Source: an uncultured Roseobacter sp.
GTDB lineage: Bacteria; Pseudomonadota; Alphaproteobacteria; Rhodobacterales; Rhodobacteraceae
NCBI RefSeq assembly: GCF_947495275.1
Contig: NZ_CANLYL010000001.1
Span: 62,001 to 126,000, forward strand
Reading direction: 5' to 3'
Length of the DNA: 64,000 nt
This document shows, piece by piece, positions 18,322 through 27,819 of this stretch. The position numbers and the translations under genes are program-made. The notes under the pieces are model-generated. The model saw nothing but the letters and a program-made list of their open reading frames with translations, had not been told where the DNA came from and made no database searches. Every line of letters starts with the position of its first letter. The stretch's first letter is position 1.

Positions 18322-19629
18322 ATGCCTACAGAAATTCTCATGCCCGCCCTGAGCCCGACCATGGAAGAAGGCACATTGGCCAAATGGCACGTCAAGGAGG
18401 GCGACACGGTGTCGTCCGGCGACATCATGGCCGAGATCGAAACCGACAAGGCCACGATGGAATTCGAGGCGGTTGACGAAGGCACCATCGGCAAGATTCT
18501 GATCGCGGAAGGCACCGAAGGTGTTAAGGTTAACACCGCTATTGCGATCCTGCTCGAAGATGGTGAGAGCGCGGATGATATCGATACATCCGCGCCTGCG
18601 CCGGAGGCCGCACCGGCGGCTGACGCGGCCGCTGAGGCGGCTCCGGCAGAGAGCCCCGAAAAGGCCGCTCCTGCCCCCGCTGCTACAAAGGGTGCTGACG
18701 GCAACCGCATCTTTGCCTCGCCTCTCGCCCGTCGCATCGCGGCAGACAAGGGCGTCGATCTTGCAACGATCAAAGGTTCAGGCCCGCATGGCCGCATCGT
18801 CAAGGCAGATGTGGAAGGGCTCAGCACCTCCGCCGCACCTCAAGCGGCGACCGCGGCTCCCGCCGCAGCATCTGCCCCTGCCAAGGCTCCCGCCGCTGGC
18901 CCAGCCGCCGACGCCGTCATGGCCATGTACGAAGGTCGCGAATATGAGGAAATCAGCCTCAACGGCATGCGCAAAACCATCGCCGCGCGCCTGACGGAAG
19001 CCAAACAGTCGATCCCGCACTTCTACCTGCGCCGGGACATCGAGCTGGACGCCCTACTGAAATTCAGGGGCGAGTTGAACAAGCAGCTCGAATCCCGAGG
19101 CGTGAAGCTGTCGGTCAATGATTTCATCATCAAGGCCTGCGCGCTGGCGCTGCAATCCGTCCCGGATGCCAATGCCGTTTGGGCCGGTGACCGCATGCTG
19201 AAATTGAAACCCTCTGACGTAGCCGTCGCCGTCGCCATCGAGGGCGGGCTCTTCACGCCAGTTCTGAAAGACGCAGAGATGAAGTCACTCTCGGCCCTTT
19301 CAGCAGAGATGAAAGACCTCGCAAGCCGCGCTCGCGACCGAAAACTGGCACCGCACGAATACCAGGGCGGCAGCTTCGCAATCTCAAATCTGGGAATGTT
19401 CGGCATCGACAATTTCGACGCGGTGATCAACCCGCCGCATGGTGCGATCCTCGCAGTGGGTGCCGGTGTGAAGAAGCCGGTTGTTGGCAAGGATGGTGAA
19501 TTGGGTATTGCAACGGTTATGTCTGCCACGCTCTCGGTAGATCACCGCGTTATTGATGGCGCTCTGGGCGCGCAACTCCTTCAGGCAATCAAGGACAACC
19601 TTGAAAATCCAATGACGATGCTCGCCTGA
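18322..19629 (+). CDS. pdhC: Dihydrolipoamide acetyltransferase (E2 of PDH)
   Basis: A 435-residue E2 core enzyme. Order: lipoyl domain (1-80, Lys43), Ala/Pro-rich linker, E3/E1-binding domain (about 131-166, [18 protein letters not shown]), second linker, and catalytic domain (about 210-435) with the active-site motif [10 protein letters not shown]. It transfers the acetyl group to CoA. AAGGAG precedes the start. It closes the operon and is followed by a strong terminator. Confidence 0.97.
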   Translation: MPTEILMPALSPTMEEGTLAKWHVKEGDTVSSGDIMAEIETDKATMEFEAVDEGTIGKILIAEGTEGVKVNTAIAILLEDGESADDIDTSAPAPEAAPAADAAAEAAPAESPEKAAPAPAATKGADGNRIFASPLARRIAADKGVDLATIKGSGPHGRIVKADVEGLSTSAAPQAATAAPAAASAPAKAPAAGPAADAVMAMYEGREYEEISLNGMRKTIAARLTEAKQSIPHFYLRRDIELDALLKFRGELNKQLESRGVKLSVNDFIIKACALALQSVPDANAVWAGDRMLKLKPSDVAVAVAIEGGLFTPVLKDAEMKSLSALSAEMKDLASRARDRKLAPHEYQGGSFAISNLGMFGIDNFDAVINPPHGAILAVGAGVKKPVVGKDGELGIATVMSATLSVDHRVIDGALGAQLLQAIKDNLENPMTMLA

Positions 19630-19651
19630 CGCACTTGGCGTTGGAATCAAT

Positions 19652-19680
19652 AAGGCCGGGATTATGATCCCGGCCTTTGC
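19652..19680 (+). terminator. Intrinsic terminator after pdhC
   Basis: A perfect 11-bp stem, AAGGCCGGGAT and ATCCCGGCCTT, with a 4-nt loop, 22 bp after the pdhC stop. Convergent with cysE, so it may serve both strands. Confidence 0.85.
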
Positions 19681-19698
19681 ATTCTCATAAAATTGGAC

Positions 19699-20508
19699 TT
19701 AGCTCTCAGGTCCAAACATATGGTTCATCGAGATCGAAGGTTGATCGCATCCCGCTTCACCAACGATCCGGGCCGGAATCCCAGCCACGGTTTTGCACTC
19801 AGGCACTTCTTCCAGTACCACCGAGCCTGCGGCAATCCGGCTGCAATGACCAACCTTGATGTTTCCAAGCACTTTCGCGCCGGCACCGATCAGAACCCCG
19901 TTGCCGATCTTGGGATGGCGATCTTCTTCTTCCTTGCCCGTCCCGCCAAGCGTTACCGAATGCAACATCGAGACGTTATCTCCAACGACCGCTGTTTCAC
20001 CGATAACGATTGAATGCGCATGATCAATCATGATCCCCTGGCCAATTTGAGCGGCCGGGTGAATATCAACGCCAAAAATCTCTGAAACACGCATTTGCAC
20101 GAAATAAGCCAAATCGCGATGGCCTTTGGTCCAAAGATGATGGCCTACACGGTAGGCCTGCATGGCCTGGTACCCTTTAAAGTACAAAATCGGCTGCAAT
20201 AACCGGTGGCAAGCAGGGTCGCGCTCGTAAATCGCAGCCAGATCTGCCCGGGCAGCCTGAACCAGGGACGGGTTTTGGGCGTAGGCCTCTTCGACCATTT
20301 CGCGCACCACCACCATTGACATCTCATTGGACGCCAATTTTGCGGCAATTCGGTAAGACAAAGCCTTTTCGATGCTCTTATGGTGCAGAATACAGGCGTG
20401 CAGGAACCCGCCCATTAACGGCTCATCCAGCGCAGCTTGCCGTGCTTCTGTGCAAATCTGATCCCAAACAGGATCCAATTTCGCGATGTTTGGTCTTGGT
20501 TCGGCCAT
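19699..20508 (-). CDS. cysE: Serine O-acetyltransferase
   Basis: A 269-residue enzyme making O-acetylserine from serine and acetyl-CoA, the first committed step of cysteine synthesis. An N-terminal helical region (1-145) is followed by left-handed beta-helix hexapeptides, visible as DIHPAAQIGQGIMIDHAHSI, VIGETAVVGDNVSMLHSVTL and KIGNGVLIGAGAKVLGNIKV. The catalytic DHxH-type His residues are present. AAGGAC lies upstream of the ATG. A perfect inverted repeat at 20530-20548 lies 21 bp upstream of the start. Confidence 0.97.
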   Translation of the reverse strand: MAEPRPNIAKLDPVWDQICTEARQAALDEPLMGGFLHACILHHKSIEKALSYRIAAKLASNEMSMVVVREMVEEAYAQNPSLVQAARADLAAIYERDPACHRLLQPILYFKGYQAMQAYRVGHHLWTKGHRDLAYFVQMRVSEIFGVDIHPAAQIGQGIMIDHAHSIVIGETAVVGDNVSMLHSVTLGGTGKEEEDRHPKIGNGVLIGAGAKVLGNIKVGHCSRIAAGSVVLEEVPECKTVAGIPARIVGEAGCDQPSISMNHMFGPES

Positions 20509-20529
20509 GGCGAATGTCCTTTTTTTCGA

Positions 20530-20548
20530 TTCTTACCCTATGTAAGAA
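20530..20548. promoter_or_regulatory. Inverted repeat in the cysE promoter region
   Basis: TTCTTAC-CCTAT-GTAAGAA, perfect 7-bp arms with 5-bp spacing, 21 bp upstream of cysE. It lies where the -10 element would be expected, so binding should affect transcription. I cannot assign a regulator. The rest of 20549-20728 shows no gene. Confidence 0.55.
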
Positions 20549-20728
20549 CCAATTCACAAACGCAAACCCGTGATGACCTCCATTCAGGAATGAAATGGCT
20601 GTCGGTTTGAGATTTCAGGACATTTGTCCGCATAGGATGGGCTTGCACGATTGATTTCCCGCACGATATCGAAAACAGATCATCGCGATATGTATCGAAG
20701 CAAGACACCGATACCGATAAGTGAGCCG

Positions 20729-23700
20729 TCAATAAACGATCAGATCACGGGTTGAGCCAACGCCGTAGACGGCTGAAATCTGCCCAACCTGCACCGTGAA
20801 TGGGTTTACGATGTCATCCTCGATCTGCTGCTGCAAGGCGTATTGCCACTGCGGTTGCGCGGTTGTTTCCTCGCGTACAACCAGATCATTTTTGATCACT
20901 CGGACGAGATAGGCTTCTTTTTCTTCCCCAAGTGGGACTTCGGGGATGTCCCAGCTGTCCCCGTCAACCCGTGTTCGGCGAATCCAGTCAACCAACAGTG
21001 AGCCATCGCTTTGTCGTTTCGCATGCAAATGCACAGGCGCATAAGGGCGCAACCCATTCCCATCGAAACTCTGTTTTTCTTGGATAAAAGATGCATCATC
21101 AACAGGTCTACGTGCAGGTCCAATACGGTAGGTTTGTTCAACACGTCGCAGATTCCGGCTCAGGTCAATTTGCGATGGCAAACCATTTAAGAGAACAAAT
21201 GATGAGCCAGCCGGCCAACTTTCGGGCATGTTGCCATCCGTACCCAACTGGCCCCGCAACCTTTCGCTGAGCCGATAGGTTTTTTCCCCAATCAATTCGG
21301 CATGCCTGAATTGGAACACTTCCCAATTGTTGGGGTGTCCGTCACCAATCGCCGCCAGATTTGCCCCACTCAATGCCGCATGAAGGTCGACCGAACTGAG
21401 CGACCCGCTGGCCAGTGTCACTTCCAATGGCGCCCCACGGTCCAATCGTCCCGCCGACGCTGCGCGTAACTCGGTTTGCGTCGTCCCCACGATTGACCGT
21501 GCGGACACCTGACTCAACAGCTTGAAATCACTATCGGTGGAGGACTGGTAGACCGCCACCGATCCGGGCCAGGGTTGTGCCGTGACTGCAATATGAGGGG
21601 CATAAGGATTTTCATCCCCCGTGATGAGTGGCAAATCTAGGAACAGTGAATCAACCGGAACAGGCGGGACCACGGGGCGCGCGCTTGGCGCCTCGTCCGT
21701 CATCGTTGAGGGTGTGTAGACATCCGGCTCAATTCGCACCGCCTCGACAATCTGCAACATGCCCTGTTCGACCCGATCAATTCGGTAGAGTGCTTTTCCG
21801 CCGGTCTGTTCACCACCCAACTCAACAATATCACCGGCACCCACAGTCAAACACGAAGGCGGCAGCGCGAACCGAATGGCGTCCCGCGCAATGCGCGCTT
21901 CGGTCAACCACCGCTCTGCGACTTGACGTCCCTCGACCCGGGTCAAGGCAATAGGCATCTCTGACGTCGAAACTGAGTGGGTTTGCTCATCGGCCAGCAC
22001 AGCTTCCTCTGCCAACACATCAAATTCAGCGTCAGCCTGAACAAACCTCAGTCGGACACGACCGGCCATTTCAGCCTGTGCAGCGCGCGATTGTTCGACG
22101 GCACCGTCCATTTCATTGCTCAATGCCAACATGTTGTGATCCAGGGTAACGGCGCCCCGCCCGTCCCGCATCTTGAACGTGAGCGTTCCGTCCCGCTCCA
22201 CCGCATCAAATGAGTAGCGCAACATCAAAGGCTGGAGAGAGGCGCGTGCATCGTTTACATCGTCCACCAGATATCCGCGAACAGTCCCATAGAGTTTACT
22301 GGCATCAAAATCGGTCAACCCCGCCTTTGTGCAAACCTCGGCGACCACAGATGCAAGCGAACGCGCAGACGTTCGCCCATTCAGCCAATGACCCCGGCCA
22401 TAGTTTTCTGAATCGCTCCACAACGAGGATGTGTTTGGGAAATATGGATAGGGACGCGCATCCCATGCCCAGACAAACGCCCGGTCCATATCAATCATTG
22501 GCCCCCCATAAAGGCCGGACGAGGGATTGTTCTCAGAGGCACCCCAGTAGGTTACCATCGCTTTCAAGTATTGAGCCTGCATGAAGTCATCGCGCGCGCC
22601 GTTGGAGTATTTCGGCAAGCTACTTTCGGACGATTTGGCGTCCACGAACTTGTTGGGCTCATTGGTGCCCTTGTCGATGGCAGCACAGCCCATTTCAGTG
22701 AACCAAATTGGTTTGGATCCAGGTACCCAGGCCGTCGGGGATAAAGACCGTTGACCGTCAACCCGCTCGTGATGGGGGTTTGACCACCAGTTTCGAATGT
22801 CCTTGTAACGATAAATCCACGGCTCACCGTGCGCTATGTCCTCAATGGGCGTGCGTACCTGGTTGTCCTGATCCTCCTGCGACGCGTAGTACCAGTCATA
22901 CCCCTCGCCGCCAGCGACGTTTCCTTGCAAATACTCTATGTCGTAGATCGAGCCTACATCAGCATCAAGGTGGTCCTCTCCGTCTCGCCAATCCGACAAA
23001 GGCATGTAATTGTCGATCCCGATGAAATCGATATTGGGATCCGCCCAGAGCGGGTCCAGATGAAAAAACCGGTCGTTGGAGCCGTCTTGCGGTTGGTAGC
23101 CGAAATACTCGCTCCAGTCCGCCGCGTAGCTGATCTTCGTGTCTGGTCCCAGTATGCTACGGACTTGCGCTGCCAGCGCCCGCAACCGTTCAACCGCCAC
23201 GAACGTATTTCCGGGCCCTCTGATCTGTGTAAGGCCCCGCATTTCAGAACTGATGCAAAACGCTTCGACACCGCCTGCGAGTTTACATAGCGCCGCGTAG
23301 TGCAACACAAAGCGCGACAAGGTCCATTCCTGCGGGCCGGAGTAGCTAACCTGCCCACCGGCAATTGAGTAATGTGCTGCAACTGCCGAGCCAAAAAACG
23401 CATTCACTTCGGCTTCAGCGCTTGCCGTACCGTCCGGTGAACCCTCAACGCCGGGTGCAATGGAAAGAGTGATCCTGCCGCGCCACGGCAGCCGTGGCTG
23501 TGTCGCCTCCGGGTCGTACGGGTTCTGCAAGGCGTTGTCAGACAACTGATCCATCAAGATGAACGGATAAAACATCACTTCCTTGCCAGCGGCATGCATG
23601 GCCTGAATAGCCTGAATAACGGATTGGTCTGTTGGAGTGCCGCCGTAAATCGGACGTCCGTCCTCTTGCGCCATTGCTCCGGCCGTCGCTCGGCTGAGCC

Positions 23701-24664
23701 CCGCGACCGACCAGGGCATATTCTCGCCCTCGAACTGCTTCTTTTCGACCTTGGGCTGAAGGCTGCAATTCCCGCAGCGTAGGTCATTTCCGAACCATGA
23801 CACCACCAAAGAGGCCGCCTGACAATTTGGCAACTCTTCGACCAACGCATCCAGAGAGACACAAAAATCCGGTTTTTCTGCCGGGGTGTTCACGTTCGCA
23901 CTCCACCGACTTCCCGGCCCGTTTGTATAGTGAACTGGCGTGGTTGCGAGAGAATATTCTCCGGTACCGGGAATCAAGGCGACGCTGCGGACACCGTAGG
24001 TGAGCGATTGATCCGCATCAGTTTCTTCCACCTGTTCCGGGCGGGAGACTTCAAACGAGAACTGCGGAACGCGGTTACCAAAGCGATCAAGATTGAGATT
24101 TTCGATCACCACGTAGGCCGTGCCACGATATGCGGGCACCATTCCGGCACCTTCAATTGCCTCCATCAAGGGGTCAGGGAGTTGATCGGCATTCCCTTTG
24201 TAGATGCGCAAATTCAGGTCATCAGGCGCGATTTCTTCGCCATTTGCCCAAATTCGGCCAATCCGGGTGATCTCACCTTCGCAAATCGCCAACGCCAGAT
24301 TGACTGAGTAGGAATAGCTGCGCGTTTGTGGCTGGCTCGGTGCCCCTTTGCCGCCGCCACCGCCACCGCCTGTAACGGTCACCGTTTCTGCAAAATCTGA
24401 GGCCCATATCACCTGCCCGCCAAGCCGCATCCGTCCATAGACCTGAGAAATTGCTTCCCCCTCGCCAACGCCAGACAGTCGAAAGCGATCAACACGCCCC
24501 GTTGACACCGCTTCAGACCCCTGCCCGAGCAGTTTTTGGTCTATCACCTTGCCGAGGGTTGCCCCAACAGCGCGACCAATAACGGCTGTGGAAAGCCCGG
24601 CCACGGACCCTCCAATGGAACCACCAACTGCGGCACCAACCGCCGAAAGAACTATCGTTGCCAT
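20729..24664 (-). CDS. GTA gp15: tail host-specificity / baseplate hub megaprotein
   Basis: A 1311-residue tail-tip protein of the Rhodobacter-type gene transfer agent, the last and largest gene of the cluster. N-terminal glycine-rich membrane-like segment (about 5-45), a seven-Gly run (99-105), a central TIM-barrel-like domain (about 430-730, with FCISSEMRGLTQIRGPGNTF and PIWFTEMGCAAIDKGTNEPN) and a phage-tail domain after it. The TIM-barrel part is known in GTA gp15 and resembles glycoside hydrolases, so it may act on the cell surface. It follows gp14 with a 1-bp TGATG overlap. No frameshift is present. Confidence 0.95.
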   Translation of the reverse strand: MATIVLSAVGAAVGGSIGGSVAGLSTAVIGRAVGATLGKVIDQKLLGQGSEAVSTGRVDRFRLSGVGEGEAISQVYGRMRLGGQVIWASDFAETVTVTGGGGGGGKGAPSQPQTRSYSYSVNLALAICEGEITRIGRIWANGEEIAPDDLNLRIYKGNADQLPDPLMEAIEGAGMVPAYRGTAYVVIENLNLDRFGNRVPQFSFEVSRPEQVEETDADQSLTYGVRSVALIPGTGEYSLATTPVHYTNGPGSRWSANVNTPAEKPDFCVSLDALVEELPNCQAASLVVSWFGNDLRCGNCSLQPKVEKKQFEGENMPWSVAGLSRATAGAMAQEDGRPIYGGTPTDQSVIQAIQAMHAAGKEVMFYPFILMDQLSDNALQNPYDPEATQPRLPWRGRITLSIAPGVEGSPDGTASAEAEVNAFFGSAVAAHYSIAGGQVSYSGPQEWTLSRFVLHYAALCKLAGGVEAFCISSEMRGLTQIRGPGNTFVAVERLRALAAQVRSILGPDTKISYAADWSEYFGYQPQDGSNDRFFHLDPLWADPNIDFIGIDNYMPLSDWRDGEDHLDADVGSIYDIEYLQGNVAGGEGYDWYYASQEDQDNQVRTPIEDIAHGEPWIYRYKDIRNWWSNPHHERVDGQRSLSPTAWVPGSKPIWFTEMGCAAIDKGTNEPNKFVDAKSSESSLPKYSNGARDDFMQAQYLKAMVTYWGASENNPSSGLYGGPMIDMDRAFVWAWDARPYPYFPNTSSLWSDSENYGRGHWLNGRTSARSLASVVAEVCTKAGLTDFDASKLYGTVRGYLVDDVNDARASLQPLMLRYSFDAVERDGTLTFKMRDGRGAVTLDHNMLALSNEMDGAVEQSRAAQAEMAGRVRLRFVQADAEFDVLAEEAVLADEQTHSVSTSEMPIALTRVEGRQVAERWLTEARIARDAIRFALPPSCLTVGAGDIVELGGEQTGGKALYRIDRVEQGMLQIVEAVRIEPDVYTPSTMTDEAPSARPVVPPVPVDSLFLDLPLITGDENPYAPHIAVTAQPWPGSVAVYQSSTDSDFKLLSQVSARSIVGTTQTELRAASAGRLDRGAPLEVTLASGSLSSVDLHAALSGANLAAIGDGHPNNWEVFQFRHAELIGEKTYRLSERLRGQLGTDGNMPESWPAGSSFVLLNGLPSQIDLSRNLRRVEQTYRIGPARRPVDDASFIQEKQSFDGNGLRPYAPVHLHAKRQSDGSLLVDWIRRTRVDGDSWDIPEVPLGEEKEAYLVRVIKNDLVVREETTAQPQWQYALQQQIEDDIVNPFTVQVGQISAVYGVGSTRDLIVY

Positions 24665-25110
24665 CAGCTGACCTCCTCAGGGAATTTAAAACGAGCCACA
24701 ATTCTCCGCCGCCAAGGCAAACTTAACGGGCTCTCGGTGACGCAATGCCCCGAATACGCATGAATGAAACTGGCACGAGCACCGACGCGACCGGCAACCC
24801 CGAGATGTTTGGCGACAGCGCCCGCGCGCATCCGAAAGAGCAAAACATCGCCCGGCGCCTCATCATCCAAGTGCTTCCTGTGCAAGTGACGCAAAGCTGC
24901 CTGCCAAAGCTGTTCATCGCCCTGAACCTCCGACCAATCAAACGAATATGCGGGTACCTCTTCGGGTTCCGCCCCGTGTAGTTCGCGCCAAATGCCACGC
25001 AACAGGCCCAGGCAATCACTTCCAGCGCCTCGTAGCGAAGACTGATGGACATAAGGGGTCCCAATCCAGGAGCGCGCGGTTTGAACCACTCGATCTTGTA
25101 AATCGGTCAT
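24664..25110 (-). CDS. GTA gp14: NlpC/P60-type cell wall peptidase
   Basis: A 148-residue papain-like peptidase. The catalytic Cys is Cys33 in GAGSDCLGLLRG, and His102 in AVAKHLGVAG is the likely catalytic His. In GTA particles this protein sits at the tail tip and helps cross the peptidoglycan of the recipient. It overlaps gp13 by 4 bp and gp15 by 1 bp. The catalytic pair is intact, which argues that the cluster is maintained. Confidence 0.95.
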   Translation of the reverse strand: MTDLQDRVVQTARSWIGTPYVHQSSLRGAGSDCLGLLRGIWRELHGAEPEEVPAYSFDWSEVQGDEQLWQAALRHLHRKHLDDEAPGDVLLFRMRAGAVAKHLGVAGRVGARASFIHAYSGHCVTESPLSLPWRRRIVARFKFPEEVS

Positions 25111-25994
25111 CTTCGACTGCCACCGGTGTTCGCGCCGGTTGATTTGGGCACGGCGAGCATCCAGTCTTCGCCCGGAACATCTGGAAATCCTTGAAAATTG
25201 GCAAAGTTTGCGAATTTGAGACGGCAGGTTTCGCTGCGCTTGTCACAACCCGCGATCAACCTCACGGTCGCCCCTGGTACGATTTCTGCGCGTATCGGCT
25301 CCCATAGCTCGATGACCCGCCTGGCACCTTCGAAACGGTCGTGTTTGATCATGCCCCACAATCCAGCAGCATCGCCGGAGAGAAGCTCCAGCCGCCCGCG
25401 GGCAAACCACCCTGCATCAAACCCAGTGAAATCAGACCAACTCAGGATACGCGATTGCTGGCTCTGCTCCACGGGCAGGTCAATGAAATTCCCGGGCGCG
25501 GTCAGATCCACGCCGCAACTTCTATCTCCTAGAACCGCCGTGCAGGGTTTTTGAAAAACCCGCCCTAACGGTCGATTCAATGCCTCAGTCAACCCTCGCA
25601 ACTCGGCCTGAAACCCACCATCCGCCCGCCGAAGCTCTCCGATCATGCCGCGGAACTGCAACCATCGCTGCGATGTATCCGTCCAATTGACCAGCCATGC
25701 GCGGACTTGCGCTTCATCAAATCGACCTTGCTCGATTTCATCCTCACGGATGGAAATATCACTGAGCGCGCCCAGAGCTTCGGTGTTATCCACCGAGAGG
25801 CCTGTGCTTTGTGACAATGCGAGTGCGCTCAACCCGGTATCAGCCCGAAAGGTGATCCCATCGAAACTCAATTCCCGATCATGATCGGTAAATCCCATCA
25901 CTACGCCATCTTTTCGCGTGATCGCCCAAGCGTGCGCGACCGTCGTAAGTCCGCTTTCAAGATGCGCCTTTAGGTCATCGTTCATACCAGCCAT
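25107..25994 (-). CDS. GTA gp13: DUF2163 tail protein
   Basis: A 295-residue protein of the DUF2163/phage BR0599-type family found in GTA and related tails. It opens LKAHLESGLTTVAHAWAITR and has the conserved FTDHDRELSFDGITFRAD stretch near residues 36-53. The C-terminal half carries Cys residues in LGDRSCGVDL and IAGCDKRSETCRL that resemble the cluster-binding Cys pattern of the phage hub protein family. The ATG at 25994 overlaps the gp12 stop by one base. Confidence 0.93.
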   Translation of the reverse strand: MAGMNDDLKAHLESGLTTVAHAWAITRKDGVVMGFTDHDRELSFDGITFRADTGLSALALSQSTGLSVDNTEALGALSDISIREDEIEQGRFDEAQVRAWLVNWTDTSQRWLQFRGMIGELRRADGGFQAELRGLTEALNRPLGRVFQKPCTAVLGDRSCGVDLTAPGNFIDLPVEQSQQSRILSWSDFTGFDAGWFARGRLELLSGDAAGLWGMIKHDRFEGARRVIELWEPIRAEIVPGATVRLIAGCDKRSETCRLKFANFANFQGFPDVPGEDWMLAVPKSTGANTGGSRR

Positions 25995-26626
25995 CAGATC
26001 CGTACCTCGACAATTGGCACATTCGGAACTTCACCCGCCTGAAAGCTGGCGATGCTGGTCTGGATGCGATCTGTATCAAAACGGACTGGAACATCGAACT
26101 CGAAACCGGCGGTGACAATGGCCCCTGCAGCCGGAGCCACATTGAATGTAATGACACCGGTTGCAGCGTCGGCGGTATAATCTACCGTGTCCTGCATTTC
26201 GCTTCCCGCAACGCCTATACGGATGGTATCGACAACCGGCTTATTGATCGGCCTCACATAGTTATAGGCCCCAGAAGTATAGGTCTTGAGCAACTGAAAT
26301 TCAGTTTGAACCCCGTCTCCCGTACCGATTTCCTGATCAAATGCAGTGACGTCCAGGGAGGGCTTGCTGGATCGGTAATCGGACCAGTCCTTCCAGCGAA
26401 ACGCAAAGAGCTGTCCATACCGGGCTTCAAAAAAAGCAATCATGGTCTCAACATCGTCAAGTGATCGCATCCCCATGCCTGCATCATAGCGTCTGCGGGA
26501 ATGCGCCCAGGGTGAGTTGCGCTCTTCGAAACCGTTGCTGATTGTAACCACATCCGTGCGTCGCTCGGGGCCGCCTACGGATCCAAAACTTAGCGTTGCC
26601 GGAAATCTGACTTCGTGAAACTGCAT
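25994..26626 (-). CDS. GTA gp12: DUF2460 distal tail protein
   Basis: A 210-residue DUF2460 protein, the distal tail component of GTA. It opens MQFHEVRFPATLSFGSVGGPERRTD and carries the family block RSLDDVETMIAFFEARYGQLFAFRWKDWSDYRS. The ATG at 26626 is preceded by GGGAAG; a GTG one codon upstream is the alternative. Stop overlaps the gp13 start. Confidence 0.93.
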   Translation of the reverse strand: MQFHEVRFPATLSFGSVGGPERRTDVVTISNGFEERNSPWAHSRRRYDAGMGMRSLDDVETMIAFFEARYGQLFAFRWKDWSDYRSSKPSLDVTAFDQEIGTGDGVQTEFQLLKTYTSGAYNYVRPINKPVVDTIRIGVAGSEMQDTVDYTADAATGVITFNVAPAAGAIVTAGFEFDVPVRFDTDRIQTSIASFQAGEVPNVPIVEVRI

Positions 26627-26644
26627 CACTTGCTTCCCTCAATG

Positions 26645-27304
26645 TTACCGATTGCGTTGTCCGCGCCCCAAAGCGCGTGACATCTGTGCGGCGATCTGGC
26701 CCTGGCTGCGTTGAAACCCCTGAACGTCTGGCGTGGTGATGTTCATGACCACGGTCTGACCGCCCCCGCCAGCACCTCTGACGCCGAGCTTCCCGTCCGG
26801 ACCCCTTGCCAACGGCATGATTGCTTCGGGCCCGGCTTCACCCATGATGCCCATGCCGCCACGCATACCAAAGGGCGTCGCACCGCTGACAATTCCGCCG
26901 GTGGCAAAGGGCATTACACGGCCCTGACTGAAAGGCGCGCCATCTGCAAAAGGCAGAATGCTACCCACCAGCCCATCAACGCCCTGTGCCAGCAAACCGC
27001 CAACATGCTTTGTCACCGGACTGATCGCCGCGTTGTATGACGTGTTGATCATGCTCTCAGCGAGCGTCTCCAATGCATCAGACAGGTTCAGACCGTCAAA
27101 GATCACCCCATCAAAGGCGCGCTTTAGCCCGCGGCTCAGACCACGCTCTAACACGGCGATATCTCTGCCCGTTGCCTCTAGAGAGGTCTTCATCCGACGT
27201 AACTCACTGTCGAAGCCGGTGACCAGAACGCTGGTCTGGGCGAGCGTGTCGTTCAGCCCTTCCGCGCGGTCTTCAAAATCGTCGAAACTGCTATCATCAG
27301 TCAT
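26645..27304 (-). CDS. GTA gp11: tape measure protein (short)
   Basis: A 219-residue protein matching the GTA gp11 tape measure family. A helical N-terminal half (SSFDDFEDRAEG through KTSLEATGRDIAVLERGLSR) precedes a Gly-rich C-terminal half, FATGGIVSGATPFGMRGGMG then IMGEAGPEAIMPLARGPDGK, typical of lambda-type tape measure C-termini. Tape measure length sets tail length, so this predicts a short tail, as known for GTA. The ATG at 27304 has AAGGA about 10 nt upstream and overlaps gp10.1 by 8 bp. Confidence 0.9.
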   Translation of the reverse strand: MTDDSSFDDFEDRAEGLNDTLAQTSVLVTGFDSELRRMKTSLEATGRDIAVLERGLSRGLKRAFDGVIFDGLNLSDALETLAESMINTSYNAAISPVTKHVGGLLAQGVDGLVGSILPFADGAPFSQGRVMPFATGGIVSGATPFGMRGGMGIMGEAGPEAIMPLARGPDGKLGVRGAGGGGQTVVMNITTPDVQGFQRSQGQIAAQMSRALGRGQRNR

Positions 27305-27503
27305 CGCGCTCATCCTTATTCGTTTTGTCCGGATAGGCTGCCATCAAGGCTTCCAGACCACTGCCCAGCAAGGGCCCGGATTTCGACGGGTCGCCCACCA
27401 TGATCTGCAATTCCGCAGGCGTAAGATTCCAGAAGGCCTCTGGTGACAATCCGCATCCGCGATAGGCCACCCGCATCAAGGAGGGCCAGTCCAGACCGCT
27501 CAT
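27297..27503 (-). CDS. GTA gp10.1: small tail assembly chaperone-like protein
   Basis: A 68-residue protein of the GTA gp10.1 group (phage tail assembly chaperone, DUF2376-like). The sequence LSPEAFWNLTPAELQIMVGD is characteristic. It overlaps gp10 by 4 bp and gp11 by 8 bp. In many phages the slot between major tail protein and tape measure encodes chaperones by frameshift; here it is a separate in-frame gene. Confidence 0.9.
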   Translation of the reverse strand: MSGLDWPSLMRVAYRGCGLSPEAFWNLTPAELQIMVGDPSKSGPLLGSGLEALMAAYPDKTNKDERDD

Positions 27504-27817
27504 GTCCCCGCTACCGTGAACGCCCTTGCCAGCAATTCGGCAGCTGCTCTTGCAGCCGCAATCGGGCCGCCGGCAATAGTGCCGTGGTAAAGCGCGTCAT
27601 CCTCGATGTCGCATTTGCCGCCACGCAGCCCCGCCTGGAGCAGATCCAGAACATCCTGGCTGGTGAACTGGTTGCTTTCAAAGCGTTCAACCAGCGCCAT
27701 TAGAGAAGGCTCCTCCAATGAGTTCTCCAACTCGGCCAATGCTCCCAGCGTCAAACGCATGACATGGGTCTGCCCGTCGATTTCCAAGGCCACATCGCCC
27801 CTCCAGGGATTTGCCAT
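27500..27817 (-). CDS. GTA gp10: gene transfer agent family protein
   Basis: A 105-residue GTA gp10 family protein, also placed with tail assembly chaperones. It opens MANPWRGDVALEIDGQTHVM with the following RLTLGALAELE block, the family signature. It starts 2 bp after the gp9 stop and ends overlapping gp10.1. Its role is assumed to be tail assembly from position and family. Confidence 0.9.
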   Translation of the reverse strand: MANPWRGDVALEIDGQTHVMRLTLGALAELENSLEEPSLMALVERFESNQFTSQDVLDLLQAGLRGGKCDIEDDALYHGTIAGGPIAAARAAAELLARAFTVAGT

Positions 27818-27819
27818 GA

